A DNA stretch of 64,000 bases from Mesostigma viride (Eukaryota; Streptophyta; Mesostigmatophyceae; Mesostigmatales; Mesostigmataceae). Under the pieces are notes generated by a model. The model did not search any database. It had not been told where the DNA came from and saw nothing but the letters and a program-made list of their open reading frames with translations. The translations under genes were made by a program, and so were the position numbers. The DNA lies in assembly GCA_009746045.1 (NCBI GenBank), contig RPFO01002324.1, positions 126,001 through 190,000 of the forward strand, read 5' to 3'. Below, piece after piece: positions 19,913 through 30,422 of this stretch. The stretch's first letter is position 1. Each line of letters begins with the position of its first letter.

Positions 19913-20305
19913 TCAATCCTTTTTAACCACAGTAATGGATAGGGAACCAAACTCTAAGGTGAGAGGAGTATCTGAGCTAGATGAGGATGCAGCCCGTTTA
20001 GGGGGAGAAGAAGGAGGGGTAGCAAAGACTAGAGATTCCACTGGAGGGCGACCATGAGGGATAGAGCGTACATGTAGGCCTAAATCTGATTCACTATGGT
20101 CTATAAGGAACTGCTGAGCTTCTTCAAAGGTCACAAATTTCTTATACCTAATTACGTTGTATACACGGTTCTGAACTATCTTCCTAGCGTCGGACCAAGA
20201 AAGGAAAATGGCGGACCATTGAGGCGTAATCACTACGTAATATTTGGCTAAGCTATTATCGCTGGAAGAATGGAAAGGAGCAGTAAAAGCACGACGCTGG
20301 CTCAT
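19913..20305 (-). CDS. RNase H1 N-terminal (hybrid-binding)-like protein, first ORF of Gypsy-1
   Basis: A 130-residue ORF upstream of gag. Residues ~20-70 (KYYVVITPQWSAIFLSW, then VYNVIRYKKFVTFEEAQQFL) fit the RNase H1 hybrid-binding domain family (Cauli_VI / viroplasmin type): a YYVV strand, a SW turn, a YKKF strand and a helix EEAxxFL. In RNase H1 this domain binds RNA/DNA hybrids; in caulimovirus P6 it is part of the viroplasmin. The C-terminal half is Ser/Pro-rich and disordered. No catalytic RNase H domain follows in this ORF; the element has its own in pol. The call is from motif reading and needs a profile search. Confidence 0.68.
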   Translation of the reverse strand: MSQRRAFTAPFHSSSDNSLAKYYVVITPQWSAIFLSWSDARKIVQNRVYNVIRYKKFVTFEEAQQFLIDHSESDLGLHVRSIPHGRPPVESLVFATPPSSPPKRAASSSSSDTPLTLEFGSLSITVVKKD

Positions 20306-20861
20306 GGTAACGCACCTGGTGGGTCTTGTGGCGTCACGCTAGCAGTAGGAGGAGTAGGCGACTTATCTGGTTGATCTGGAGCACCGAAAGCAGCACGAGG
20401 GCGGCGCTCTCCTAAAATCAACGACCAGTCCAGCGCTCGTCCTAAAATCAACGACCAGTCCCTCTGCGGGTGCGGCCATCTAATAAAACAGCAGCACGAA
20501 GGAAAAGGTATAGTCTACCACGACGCTACTCGTCTCACTGTTGCCGAACCAACCAATTATCATCTATCTACGACAGGAAGACAATTATCCTCTATCTACG
20601 ACAGGAAGAAAACATGCGCAGGAAAACAAAGCGAAGGAGCTAACTAAGAAAGGGTTTATCCGCTACGAGCAGGTCTAGCATCTAGGCAGATCGTGTCCCG
20701 AACCGGGCAGCACTACTCTCCCAGCTTGACGGCGACCCGCCCAGTACCTGTCAAGAAAGTGTCGTCTTCGTATCCCTGGACGCGGAAGGGTTCTTGCAAA
20801 GGCGTATGTGACAAAGGACCGTCGTCTCGTTCTCTACCTACGAAAGTTCCTCCGGAACCAT
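20306..20861 (-). other. Gypsy-1 leader region with primer-site candidate
   Basis: Untranslated leader between the 5' LTR and the first ORF. Next to the LTR the minus strand reads A then TGGTTCCGGAGG, a candidate tRNA primer-binding site starting with TGG. Two short direct repeats are present: CCTAAAATCAACGACCAGTC twice (20411-20460) and CTATCTACGACAGGAAG twice (20560-20610). A 100-residue Arg/Gly-rich open frame (20713-21015) starts in the LTR; I do not trust it as a gene. Confidence 0.55.
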
Positions 20862-21425
20862 TGTTACGTCCTAAACTTCTACCTCCACCTCTACCTCTAC
20901 TGGGCCTGATACTACCTAAATTGGTCAGGCCTCCTCTACTCAAACCCCTAGCGAAAGACGAACGAGACGGCGCTGATCTCAATGCATTCACGTATGTGTT
21001 GCTATAATACGCCATACAACCATTTACCCGAACCCGTTTATTCCAGGAATAGAGGAAGGAAACACACTACACTGCCGTGACCCAAGCCTATATGTGTTAA
21101 TTCATTTAACACACGCCGAGTGACCACACGAGGGGTAGAACGTGCATAAATGGTCACCAACGGTCCAGCATGCTCGGGCCGACCTGGCCTTCGCCTACAG
21201 ATGCACAGACAGATGCACAGATGCACGCTGGTCCACTACATTCTACCAAAGGATAAGGACCACTAATAAAGTACGCGGCGCGACGCCCAAAAGCACCCAA
21301 TGTACCACAGTACTGTTACGAGGACAATAATGTCCCAGTTGGAACTACACGTAAACCTAGGAACGACCGAGGCAAAAGACCTAATTTACGTCCGTAACTA
21401 CAACGAATTGTTACGCGACGTAACA
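20862..21425 (-). repeat. Gypsy-1 5' LTR
   Basis: 564 bp, TGTTACGTC to GACGTAACA. The right edge abuts TACGG, partner of TGCGG at 8293-8297. Confidence 0.95.
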
Positions 21426-21430
21426 TACGG

Positions 21431-22990
21431 CAATCCAGTGGCATTGATTACCGGAAGTACACTGCTATTTCTCGGCAGTTCCCCTATCGTATCTCCTCAC
21501 AGGCATGGCGGAAGCGTTGTCGCATCAACACGCGCCATAACCATCACTGCAAGGATGACCATACTCTACGTCGCCTCCGGCGCTTACAGCGCACGCATTT
21601 GTCGCTTACCAACTCCACTCGCCCACACCCCGAAAGCACCCGTCGCGTCATTTATGCCATTTACAACCGCAGGTACCCTCAGCGTATCTACGTTGGCCAG
21701 ACGCAACGGGATGCCTGGACGCGTTTTCAGGAACATGTCCGAGCGGCACGCCGCCTTCATATTGGCCGCCCTGCCGCCAAGGACGACACCCCCCTACATG
21801 GCGCCATGGCCCAATATGGGTGGTGGGATTGGCGAGTCGTACCCTTGGAACATGTCCCCGGCACCTTTACCGGCGCCGCTTTTCGCAAAGCCGCAGGGCA
21901 TCGGGAAACGTTTTGGAAACGAATGTTACATGCATTTCTGCCCCACGGTTTTTGCATTGAAGGCAAGAGCTTCAAAGCTCGGTCTCGCCGCCGCCCGCCT
22001 CCCCCCCGTCCCCGCCCTCTTATGTTCATCCGTGCCTGCATGGCGTCTGAAGCACAATCTCCACCCATATCGCCCCTATCCCCCAGCGTCACCCCGGCCC
22101 CTCCGCCTTCCACACATGTGTCCACCGATCCTTCCCTTTACTCCACCAGTCTCCGCTGCTTACGTCACATGTCTCGGCTTATGCAACGCGGCAACTTTCA
22201 TGCATCCTATCTCGAAGCCTGCAGCTTGAAGAAGCTTACCAGCTTACACATTGCCGTCGGGTCGTGCTCCCCAGCTGATCTGCAAGTCCCCCGCTCCCAT
22301 GCCACTAGTCTGCGAGGCCTTCTCTCACGTATCATTCGGCACCGTGTCAATGGGAATGCAGATGCACTGCGTCCGCGCCGTTTACTGATCTCACCTTTCA
22401 TTCATGCTGCGATGGATGAGCTGTGTTTGCCACACATTCTGCATTTGCCGCAAGTGCAGGCTGCGATGCCGCTCGTGGTGCGCAACACTTTCGGCACTCC
22501 CATTGCCGCCTGGCATTACTCTCCCACCTTGGGACAAATGGTTTTCAGCAACGGGAAGGTCAGCCGCGATACAACGCCCACCGAGCTGGCCACCATCTTG
22601 GCAGGGCCCTGCCCCTGCCAACAACAACGGTATTTCAAGTACCTTGATCCCACCTCACAGCACGTCATGACCGCTGACCTCAGCATCCTGCCGAGCCACA
22701 CGCTTGTAGACCTTTTTGCCAAAGGCACCAAGTTTCGGCCGTGGGTCCAGCGCACGTGTGCCCAAGAGGTGAATGCACTGCTCTCACCATCACTGCGCAA
22801 ATTCTGCAATGCCATGTGCACGGACCTACAGCTTGCTCCCCTTGCCATGGAACCGTGGTTTCGCGCCGTCATTCACGAATGCAATGCACGTCTCACCAGG
22901 CTTGATTACCGTCTCCAGCAGGTCCACCGCACCACCTGGCTCAACACCACAGATAAAGCACTTCTTGACCACTTCAAGCAGGACTTTTGA
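21431..22990 (+). pseudogene. GIY-YIG endonuclease and linker of Penelope-like element
   Basis: The frame is open from the Gypsy-1 junction to a TGA at 22988-22990. Before the nuclease lies a His/Cys-rich basic stretch (KRCRINTRHNHHCKDDH) that could be a zinc site. The GIY-YIG domain is clear: VIYAIYNRRYPQRIYVGQTQ, Arg/His in TRFQEHV, and the catalytic Glu in HRETFWKRML. A long linker with Pro-rich and helical parts leads to RT. No ATG is needed within this piece, since the probable Met is at 8247. The stop comes from an extra T in a TTTT run; the next RT block is in another phase. Confidence 0.85.
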
Positions 22991-24441
22991 TAAGGTCGTG
23001 TGTTGACAAGAGTGCCAACAACTTTGCTTTTATATGCAAGAAGCACTACCTTGCTACTTTGCAGCACGAGTTGGCGTCCAGCCCTACCTATGTTCAGCGT
23101 GCACAGTCCACCGCCAGTATCACTGCTGCTCATCGGGCTTTTCTGCACAGCCAAAACATTGTTGCTCGGGCATTCCTTAAGCGGCAGCGACGCGCCACCA
23201 CCACTACGTTCCCATATCTGTATCTCACTCTTAAGCTGCACCAAACTCCTGTTGCTTTGCGCACCATTGCTGCGTCGCATTCAGCCCCACTGATGCCTCT
23301 CTCGAAACTCATCTGCCATGCTTTGAATGCTCTTCTCCCCGAAGCCAATGCATTATGGGTGGAGGTGCTGTCGAATGCCAGGTATGAATGCGCTGGTAGT
23401 TGGATCGTCATAGACTCAGCCCAAGTACGCCTACGCCTTGCCGCCCTTAGCCGTTCTAAGACAGCAGCAGAGAAACGTATACCTATGCCCATAGCCACCT
23501 ATGATTTCACCACTCTATATACCACACTAGATTTGCACGATTTGAAAGCTCGTTTAGATAGCCTCCTTACTCGTCTGTATGCACGTAGGCCTCACGGGCG
23601 CAACCACCTGCACGTGCGTGTTTCTCAGACCAAGCCCACGGCAACGTGGCTCTCAGGGATCGCGGCAGGTGCTATCGTGCGGGATGGTTATAATTATATT
23701 ATCACGAAGGCTGACCTTGTTCATTGGATCTCTTATCTTGTTGATAACACCTTCATTTGTTTTGCGGGCAATGTATACCAACAAGCTATCGGCATCCCTA
23801 TGGGCACTAACTGTGCCGGGCTCCTTGCAAACCTCTATCTATACACTTATGAGCTTGCATTCATGGAGAATCTCATTGCCTCAAACGATGATGTTCTCAT
23901 CAGGCGTTTTATCCATACATGTCGATACATTGATGATGTCATCGCTTTCGACAACCCTGATTTCGCAACCCATTTGTATATCACCGCTGGTCTGCCTGGC
24001 ATCTACCCGCAAGCGTCCCTCACATTAAAGCTCATGTCGGAGGATACTCATTGCAATAACCTCGATCTTAACATTACCCATAACAAGAAGGGCTGGCGTA
24101 CGGCTGTCTATGATAAGCGCAAGGATCCTAAATACCAGCAAATTCCTTTTATTCGTTACCCCGATATTCACAGTCTCCTTTCCCACACAGCAAAATATGG
24201 TGTTGTTCTTTCTCAGTTACATCGTTTTTCCCGTCTTTGTTCTTATCGTGTTGATTTCATCACGACTCTTGTTGAACTCTTGCAGCGTTTATTGGTCAAA
24301 GACTATGACCGAGACATTATGCTCCGTCAAGTCCGATGTTTTTTGCAACGTCACCCACATCTGTTCGGTGCTGCCCCTTGGCACAAGCTCTACAAACAGG
24401 TCGTGGACCGGCTGGATCGCATAGTATCTCCGCACATCTGA
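22987..24441 (+). pseudogene. Penelope-like reverse transcriptase
   Basis: About 480 codons. It starts at the upstream RT block (VDKSANNFAFICKKHY) and continues with motif A (YDFTTLYTTLDLHDL), motif B (GIPMGTNCAGLLANLYL) and the catalytic CRYIDDVIAF, then a thumb-like segment (YDKRKDPKYQQIPFIRYPD). These match Penelope-like RTs, which are related to telomerase RT. All catalytic Asp residues are present. The frame is separated from the nuclease by two small indels at about 22985-23005 (a T run and a GT run), so the two parts were surely one polyprotein. Confidence 0.9.
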
Positions 24442-24879
24442 ACCCTGTGATGCCAGATCTCCTTTGCGGCCGTTCCGAGCTTGGCACTGGATTCGTTGTC
24501 CACATCGTCGCGTCGCTGCAGCAACACGATGTTTTCTGGCATCCGCGGGCTTTTGGTTCCCGCCGCACATTTGAAAGTGCTGTCCTCCGGCTTTTTGCCT
24601 TTGCACCGTGTGCAGTTCTTGGACGTTTGGAATCATGGCATGGCTAACGTGATGACTGACTAGCTACCTTTTCAGTGGTTTTCCATTTGCGGGTATTTCC
24701 TCGTAAATGGTGGGAGAGCGATCGCAGCAATGGTGCTCACCACTAGACAATCCCGGCCAGTTAGGCTCGAAACACACGCCCTGATCAAGCATGCTGTTTC
24801 CGGCCCCACCGTCTAGGTCATCTAGTCGCTCTACACGTAAGCCAGCCATAATTTCAATGCACAAGGATACACATTTCCA
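24442..24879. other. Unassigned stretch between Penelope-like RT and LINE 3' end
   Basis: Probably the 3' tail of the Penelope-like element plus the 3' untranslated part of the LINE on the minus strand; I see no poly(A) run or direct repeat that fixes the junction. Short open frames on both strands show no known motif. Confidence 0.4.
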
Positions 24880-25617
24880 TCACCATTCATCTTCATCATC
24901 CTGAACGACTCGAACATGCGGACAAGATAACGGCAGGCTCGAGCTACCATGGTCCGGATTCTCCCGATTTCTGGCCTGCGCTGGTTGTCTCCTTGATATA
25001 GAATAGGGGTTGGCGTGCAACTTCCTCACGCAGTGTGGGGAATAGTAGGCGGTCGGGTTGAAGTGCCATAAAGCCTTGCCATATACGAGCCCAGTACCAA
25101 GGAAGACCTCTGGTGAGTTTGGGGGAGGGGAGGCGAGCAGTAAGCAGTGCGGCTCCAGCTGTGCCAGGACATACCATTGGAGTGATGAGTAAGACGTGAG
25201 AGGGTTACACGTGCCAGAAGACATCCAGGGTGTGTGTTGACACCAATGTGGGCAGAAATAACTTGTTTGGCATACACAGACCATAAACGCCATTGCATAT
25301 TGTGTAAGCCTAGTCCTCCAAGAGGCCACGGCATAAAAGACATTGACTCTCGGATCCATCCGTGTACCTGGCGGCTGAGATCGCTCGATTTTTTCCAAAC
25401 AAAGTTATGCCCCAGTCGTTGAATAAGCGACACGGTGTGTTCATCCGGTGGGTGGGCCTGACCGAAGTACAGCAGCTTGGTGAACAGCAGCTGGTTCGTA
25501 ACGAGGACCTTGCCCCGGAGGCTGAGGCGGTGTACGCCAGCCCATGCAGCGGTTGGCCACCTGTTGTACACCAGTAAGTTTGCCCAGTTGTTGTGATTCG
25601 TCGTATAAAAAGGTTTT
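24880..25617 (-). pseudogene. L1-type LINE ORF2, C-terminal part
   Basis: The minus strand encodes the region after RT in L1 ORF2: LSLRGKVLVTNQLLFTKLLYF, then LIQRLGHNFVWKK, then PLGGLGLHNMQWRLWSVYAKQV. This corresponds to the W-x-LSLxGRxxLxxxVLLxxL and GGLGL blocks of plant L1 elements. Two frames (25026-25571 and 24880-25398) share the coding, so there is a frameshift near 25050-25100. It is the downstream half of the LINE at 52373-55117, separated by Copia-3. Confidence 0.82.
25613..25617 (+). repeat. Copia-3 target-site duplication, left (GTTTT)
   Basis: GTTTT lies immediately before the 5' LTR and recurs at 52373-52377 immediately after the truncated 3' LTR. Confidence 0.9.
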
Positions 25618-26100
25618 AGTTAGTCTCCATGCTTTGCTGTAGACTAAGTCTCAAAGGCATTGTGAATACAACGTATGAATAAGCCTTGTAAACCTACGTT
25701 GGTATGTGAATATAAATACCACGTGGGCTATGCAGATAGGAATGCTAGTCGAGTCGCATACATTTCCCTAGATAGGTACTTTGGGTACTGGGGTACGTGA
25801 CAGATGTCAGTACCCAGTATACGTAGTGTCCTGTCATTGGACGGTTCTGGAGTATCCTAGATAGGGACCGTACTGCAGCGTGCATTGATCTGTGATCACA
25901 CGATGCAGTGACTATAGACTGCGACCTGTCATCGTGCGGCCTCGGGCCAACGGTCTGCACCCAACGGTCACTGGCGGCGCAGCCAGTGAGAGGAACGTTG
26001 ATAAAGGGTAAACCTATTTTCTAATGAACCAAGCAATTCATTGCTCTCAGCACTCTGTGTTCTCAAGCATTGTACCAAGTCGGTCATTCGTATTCTAACT
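25618..26100 (+). repeat. Copia-3 5' LTR
   Basis: 483 bp, AGTTAG to CTAACT. It is the reverse complement of the LTRs of Copia-1/2, with a diverged last ~60 bp. A TATAAAT box is at 25711-25717. Confidence 0.93.
25711..25717 (+). promoter_or_regulatory. Copia LTR TATA box candidate
   Basis: TATAAATACCACGTGG: a TATA box followed by a CACGTG E-box-like palindrome, conserved in all LTR copies (minus strand at 7390-7396 and 37126-37132). It is the likely promoter of the family, inferred from sequence only. Confidence 0.55.
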
Positions 26101-26119
26101 TGAATTTTATCTGCTACCA

Positions 26120-27844
26120 ATGGCTATCATTAACAAGAATGTCGCAAAGAAGCTTAACTTTAACGACGATGATGACGGGCAGGATCGGCGGATGCCCAAA
26201 GACAACAATAAGAAGCCGGCTGGGGATGCGGCCATTTCAAAGAAAAAGAAGAAAAACAAAAAGAACAACAATGTCTGCCAGGAGGAGGGGACGGCGGCCG
26301 CAAGGCCGACCGACCTACCCCCCTCCCCTGAGAAGCCGGAGGACGAGACGGCTCCCCCCCGGGGGACCGGCTTACCCTCGACTCCGGCGGCTGCAACAGC
26401 CGAAACCACGGCTGGAGCAGCCATGGCTGCGGAGCCCTCGGCGGTCAACCCCACCGAGGCTCCCCAGTTCGGCCCTCAGCTGCTGACCATTCGAGAGCTC
26501 ATGCCCCGCCAAACGGCTTCTGTGGCGCCGGACGGGGTGATCACGTTTCGCCCCGCCACATCTGATCTTCGTGTTCCCTTCGCCCAGGGGCACAATCACA
26601 TCGAGCTTCAGCTTGGGCGACCTTCTTCCCTTCTTCGAAAGAAGAAGGAGATGGAAAGCATAAAGCTCGCGCGGGTGGTGCGTAGACCCGTTGAGCCCAT
26701 CGGAGGACAACAAATGTCCGATGATGAGGTCTCAGATACTGCCAGTCTTCCCGACGGGGAGACTGAGATAACCCTCACCCCAGCGCTCCTGGCGGTGGAG
26801 CAGGCCGCGCTGGTGGCCAACGAGGAACGCCGAGCGAGGCAGCGAGACCGGGAGGTCCGTCGCGAGACGGCCTTTCGGCTCGCCGCCAAGCGGCAGGAGT
26901 ACGAGGAGGAGGCCGCCCGTCGCCTAGCAACCCACCAGGCGATGGCGGCGGCGTACCGCGAGGCAACTCAGCGGCTACGCGACCTTCTACAAAATGTTGA
27001 TTATCCGATGGAATACTCGGATGGTCAAGACCTGGCCGCGCTTGCGCGGTCAGCCCATTTTAAAGCCATGGAGTCCGTCACCCAAGCCAGGGTCACGGAG
27101 GCCATACTGGCTAAGCATGGGGTGGTGGCTGAAGCTGCCCCCCCGCTGGAAGCCACCAAGGGACCCTCTCCTCCCCCACCCTTGCAGTACAAGGAGGGCC
27201 TGCTGGTCCTGGGCCAGAGGAAGGGAAAGAGCACGGTTTGCCCTGTCCGGGATGCTCTGATAATGGGCGACCCCCTCCCTGACATTCCTATGGATGAGGC
27301 GGCCTTTCAGGCTGCCCTAAAAGAACATGAGGTTCGCAAGGAGATGAAAAGGCTCCTCAAGGAGGAGGCAGCGAGGAGAGCGGCGGCAGACACCCCTGCC
27401 CGCCCCTCCACCGCTGGGGCTGGCCCTAGCGGGGTCAACCGGACCCCCCCGGCCTCCCCCCGGGCCTCCACGGCCCCCCCTCCCCCTCCCCCACCACCCC
27501 AGGTTCGCCCTGTGGGTTGGGGCCCCCTCCCCACCCAGGGGGGGGTGCCAGGACCCCAGGAGGCCCTGGGGGGAGGTCCAGAGGTGCCCAGGGCACCCAC
27601 CCCACCTGCAGAGGCCCCCCAAAGGCCAGGGGATATACAAGAACAGCTAGCCATTCTACAGGCTCAGCTGGCCTCTCTGCAGGACCAGCAGTTAACAGCT
27701 AACCAGCTGCAAACTGTGGAGGGCCTGCGCGCCCTGATGTCCAGGTACGAGCGTACGTGGGACCATCAACCTGGACCCCGCTCGACTCCAGCATGCCACC
27801 GATGTCTTCTTGAGGGCCAACCCCCCTCCAACAGGTGTGTATAA
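26120..27844 (+). pseudogene. gag: Copia-3 gag, N-terminal part
   Basis: A 574-codon frame starting 19 bases after the 5' LTR at ATGGCTATC. Same layout as in Copia-1/2: acidic patch, Lys run, Pro/Ala-rich part, charged coiled coil (EERRARQRDREVRRE), poly-Pro, then the LAILQAQLASLQDQQ helix. The end is out of frame after a small insertion near 27755 (GAGCGTACGTGG where other copies have GAGCGGGGG). Confidence 0.82.
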
Positions 27845-28269
27845 CCCCCACAAAAAGGAATCAAAGATCAATATTGCTGGTTTACCTGAGGGACATACCA
27901 TTGAACAAGCCAAACAGTTTGTCTTTGCTCTGGAGTATGGGATGGAAGGCCTAGACCTTAGGCATCAGTTTAAGGCTCTCAGAGCCTCATCCACCTTTCA
28001 CCAATCATCTCCTGCAATTAGAGCATTGATTCAAACCTATATCAGGAACGCACCCTGACACCTGAAGCAGCCATTGAACAGTGGCCTACCTTTATCACTG
28101 ATCTGAAACAGCTAGTGCTTACCAACAACCATATGGAAGCAGTAGAACGTTTCGACTGGCTGGCTGCTTATAAGGTGAACAAAAGTAACCTCTCTGGGGA
28201 TGCAAAAACATACAGGGTAATGATAGAGAAAGACCTTGAGCTTCTCAAGCTCCAACCAAGGTATCTCAT
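27810..28269 (+). pseudogene. gag: Copia-3 gag, capsid-like part (left of Gypsy-2)
   Basis: Continues gag in two frames (27810-28058; 28115 onward) because of a one-base difference near 28045. The blocks QFVFALEYGMEGLDLRHQF and NLSGDAKTYRVMIEKDLELL match Copia-1/2. Coding stops where Gypsy-2 enters, at the codons for YLI; it resumes at 45405. Confidence 0.8.
28265..28269 (+). repeat. Gypsy-2 target-site duplication, left (CTCAT)
   Basis: CTCAT precedes the LTR and recurs at 45400-45404. Copia-1 and Copia-2 have a single CTCAT at the matching place in gag, so this is an exact empty-site comparison. Confidence 0.95.
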
Positions 28270-29050
28270 TGTAACAAGCAAAAATGACTTTGTTGTTACA
28301 TCCTTTGTTTTGTGAATGTTTGGCTTTTATTCGAGGACTTTTGGATCAGTATTGAGAAAGTTATTAGGTTTCTAAGACGACGGTACTTGGAGCTGATACT
28401 TTGTCAGCCAACTGATAGGAACCCTCATTGGTCGTGGCCTGATCCACGTAGGGTTGTAGTTTGTTGGCTGATACTACTGATAGGAGCCCTCATTGGTCGT
28501 GGCCTGATCCACGTGGGGTTGTAGTTTGTTAGCTGGTACTATTGAGTCTTAAATGCTCCTTTGGGACTTCAGTGCTCACGACAGATTTAGGATCTCATGA
28601 GAAGATTCTGCCAGGCTGTGTGTGGTGTTGTTCTGTTTTGTGTGACTAGGATGGATACGAAGATCTTGTATAGGATTCCATGGTTCTGATTGGTTCTCTT
28701 CAGGCTAAGGTTGGAGCAAGCTCGACAAGCACGTGTCGATATCAAGGACGTGGGGTCGCCATTGTTGCTACGTTGGTTTTGATTCACCATGGTATAATAA
28801 AGCTTGTCTTTGTTGTCCATTCATAAGAGCCCCTTGGCTATAGACGTCCTTCAGTTCCACAGAGGTCGTCTATACACGAGCTTGTCTTTGTGTCTACAAG
28901 GGGTTGTGATTCCCTAAATCACGTGCTGTGGAATTTCCATCTCAACGTTGCTCGGATACTTGAAGTTCTGCGACTCAGGAAAGCAACCCAGGTAAAAGAT
29001 CTTTCATATTGGACTGTGGATGATGTTGATGATCATTTTTAGTCGTTACA
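28270..29050 (+). repeat. Gypsy-2 5' LTR
   Basis: 781 bp. It has an internal ~75-bp imperfect direct repeat (CTGATAGGAACCCTCATTGG and CTGATAGGAGCCCTCATTGG, 28410-28530). GGTATAATAAAG at 28791-28802 could serve as TATA box or poly(A) signal (AATAAA at 28796-28801). Confidence 0.95.
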
Positions 29051-29278
29051 TTGGTATCGGAGGATCTCTACTTTGGTGTTTCTCTTGAAGTCGCAACCTT
29101 CCGGGTAGTACAACGTTGATCAGATGTCTGTCATCCGAGAAGATTCATAGAGTTGCGGAAAACTTACGGTGTTACAGACTGAGACACATCCTGATGTGAC
29201 TGTCTTGCTCTGTAACACTAGAAGTCAGCCGTAACCGTTGTCTCTACTAGGCAGACGATCGCGACTTCATGTGGAAGT
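29051..29278 (+). other. Gypsy-2 primer-binding site and leader
   Basis: One base after the LTR the sequence reads TGGTATCGGAGG (29052-29063), close to the plant/algal initiator-tRNA-Met type primer site (TGGTATCAGAGC). The same 12 bases follow the LTR of the unrelated element at 47397. The rest is an untranslated leader before the gag Met at 29279. Confidence 0.75.
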
Positions 29279-29570
29279 ATGAGTAGTTCGAAGACACAAT
29301 CACCTTTACCCCCTACTAATCAAGGTTTGGGAGATCCGTCATCATCTCTGGAACCCATTGCTAGGGAAGGTGCTGAGACAACTACTCATACTCCACGGCG
29401 TCAACTTGATTTCAACCGTACTTCTATGTCTGAAGTGAGGCGGCCCTCGTTGTCCATAGGGCCCAAGTTTTCCGTCATTGCATCTGGTCTCCAACCAGGC
29501 GAGCCATCGCTGACAGGCGTGGGTCGAGGAGCGTCACTGTCGCCCAAGATTCCAAGCGCGCGAACAAGTC
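29279..29570 (+). pseudogene. gag: Gypsy-2 gag N-terminus (left of Copia-2)
   Basis: Starts at ATG 29279 (MSSSKTQSPLPPTNQ), a Ser/Thr/Pro-rich probably disordered part. It is interrupted by Copia-2 at the codon for Val in TSPV. The phase of the CTGTG duplicate shows that the frame continues exactly at 37231, so the interruption alone broke this ORF. Confidence 0.8.
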
Positions 29571-29575
29571 CTGTG
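29571..29575 (+). repeat. Copia-2 target-site duplication, left (CTGTG)
   Basis: CTGTG directly precedes AGTTAG of the left LTR and recurs at 37226-37230 directly after CTAACT. Confidence 0.96.
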
Positions 29576-30048
29576 AGTTAGAATGCGGTGGGATATATTG
29601 CTTGAGAACACTGTAAGCTGTGAGCAATGAATTGCTTGGTTCATTAGAAAATAGGTTTACCCTTTATCAACGTTCCTCTCACCGGCTGCGCCGCCAGTGA
29701 CCGTTGGGTGCAGACCGTTGGCCCGAGGCCGCACGATGACAGGTAGCTGCCTAGTCACTGCATCGTGCGATCACAAATCAATGCACGCTGCAGTACGGTC
29801 CCTATCTAGGATACTCTAGTACCGTCCAATGACAGGACACTACGTATACTGGGTACTGACATCTGTCACGTACCTCAGTACCCAAAGTACCTATCTAGGG
29901 AAACGTATGCGACTCGACTAGCATCCCTATCTGCATAGCCCACGTGGTATTTATATTCACATACCAACGTGGGTTTACAAGGCTTATTCATACGTTGTAT
30001 TCACAATGCCTTTGAGACTTAGTCTACAGCAAAGCATGGAGACTAACT
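29576..30048 (-). repeat. Copia-2 3' LTR
   Basis: 473 bp, AGTTAG to CTAACT. The CTAACT ends at 30048. Confidence 0.95.
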
Positions 30049-30422
30049 CCAGTATTGTTTTATTATTTATTTCTTAATGCAGGTCTGCACCCCCAACATT
30101 ATTGTTATTGTTTTTAAGTTGATTAGGGGTACAAAAGAGACATGGCTGGTTGAGCCAGGTTGGTTACAGCTGGCTGTTCTGGCCAGGTGTTATATTGCAC
30201 ATTAAATAAGGTGTACACAGCTGGCTGGTTTGGCCAGGTACTGAAGCACACATTAAGTAAATGGATACAAAGCTTGTGTCCTCAAGCTGCAAATGGATAC
30301 AAATCTGACCTAGCCAGCACTCACACCCCACAACGAATGTGTTGAATTTTATGGCGCCCAGCAGCTATCGCTGTGGTAAGGGGGTGTGGTGGTTGTGTAC
30401 TGTGCTATGGCCAGTCATTTAT

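Larger units (their letters stand above)
8298..21425 (-). mobile_element. Gypsy-1, Ty3/gypsy chromovirus with extra ORFs
   Basis: A 13.1-kb element on the minus strand with 564-bp LTRs at both ends, bounded by TGTTACGTC and GACGTAACA (9-bp inverted repeat). The flanks TGCGG (8293-8297) and TACGG (21426-21430) are a 5-bp target duplicate with one mismatch. In element order: LTR, leader, RNase H1 N-domain-like ORF, gag, protease, a foreign tandem module, RT-RNase H, integrase with chromodomain, a long extra ORF, polypurine tract, LTR. About four substitutions separate the LTRs by eye. Several frameshifts make it non-functional as sequenced. Confidence 0.93.
21426..24663 (+). mobile_element. Penelope-like element with N-terminal GIY-YIG nuclease (split by Gypsy-1)
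   Basis: The main body of a Penelope-like retroelement whose start lies at 8247-8297 on the other side of Gypsy-1. The GIY-YIG endonuclease comes before the RT, the reverse of canonical Penelope elements; this permuted order is known from the Chlamys and Naiad groups. The right boundary is uncertain: the ORF stops at 24441 and the first L1-LINE-like coding on the other strand ends near 24880. Confidence 0.85.

Noticed and set aside
20693-21015. Arg/Gly-rich ORF starting inside the Gypsy-1 5' LTR (minus strand, 100 residues)
   Set aside because: It overlaps the LTR and primer-site region; the LTR copy at 8298 carries the same start but cannot continue into the same protein, and no domain is seen.
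22987-24441. Telomerase or a group II intron RT instead of a Penelope-like RT
   Set aside because: The motif B (GIPMGTNCAG) and RYIDD blocks and the linked GIY-YIG nuclease fit Penelope-like elements; no telomerase RNA-binding domain or maturase domain is present.
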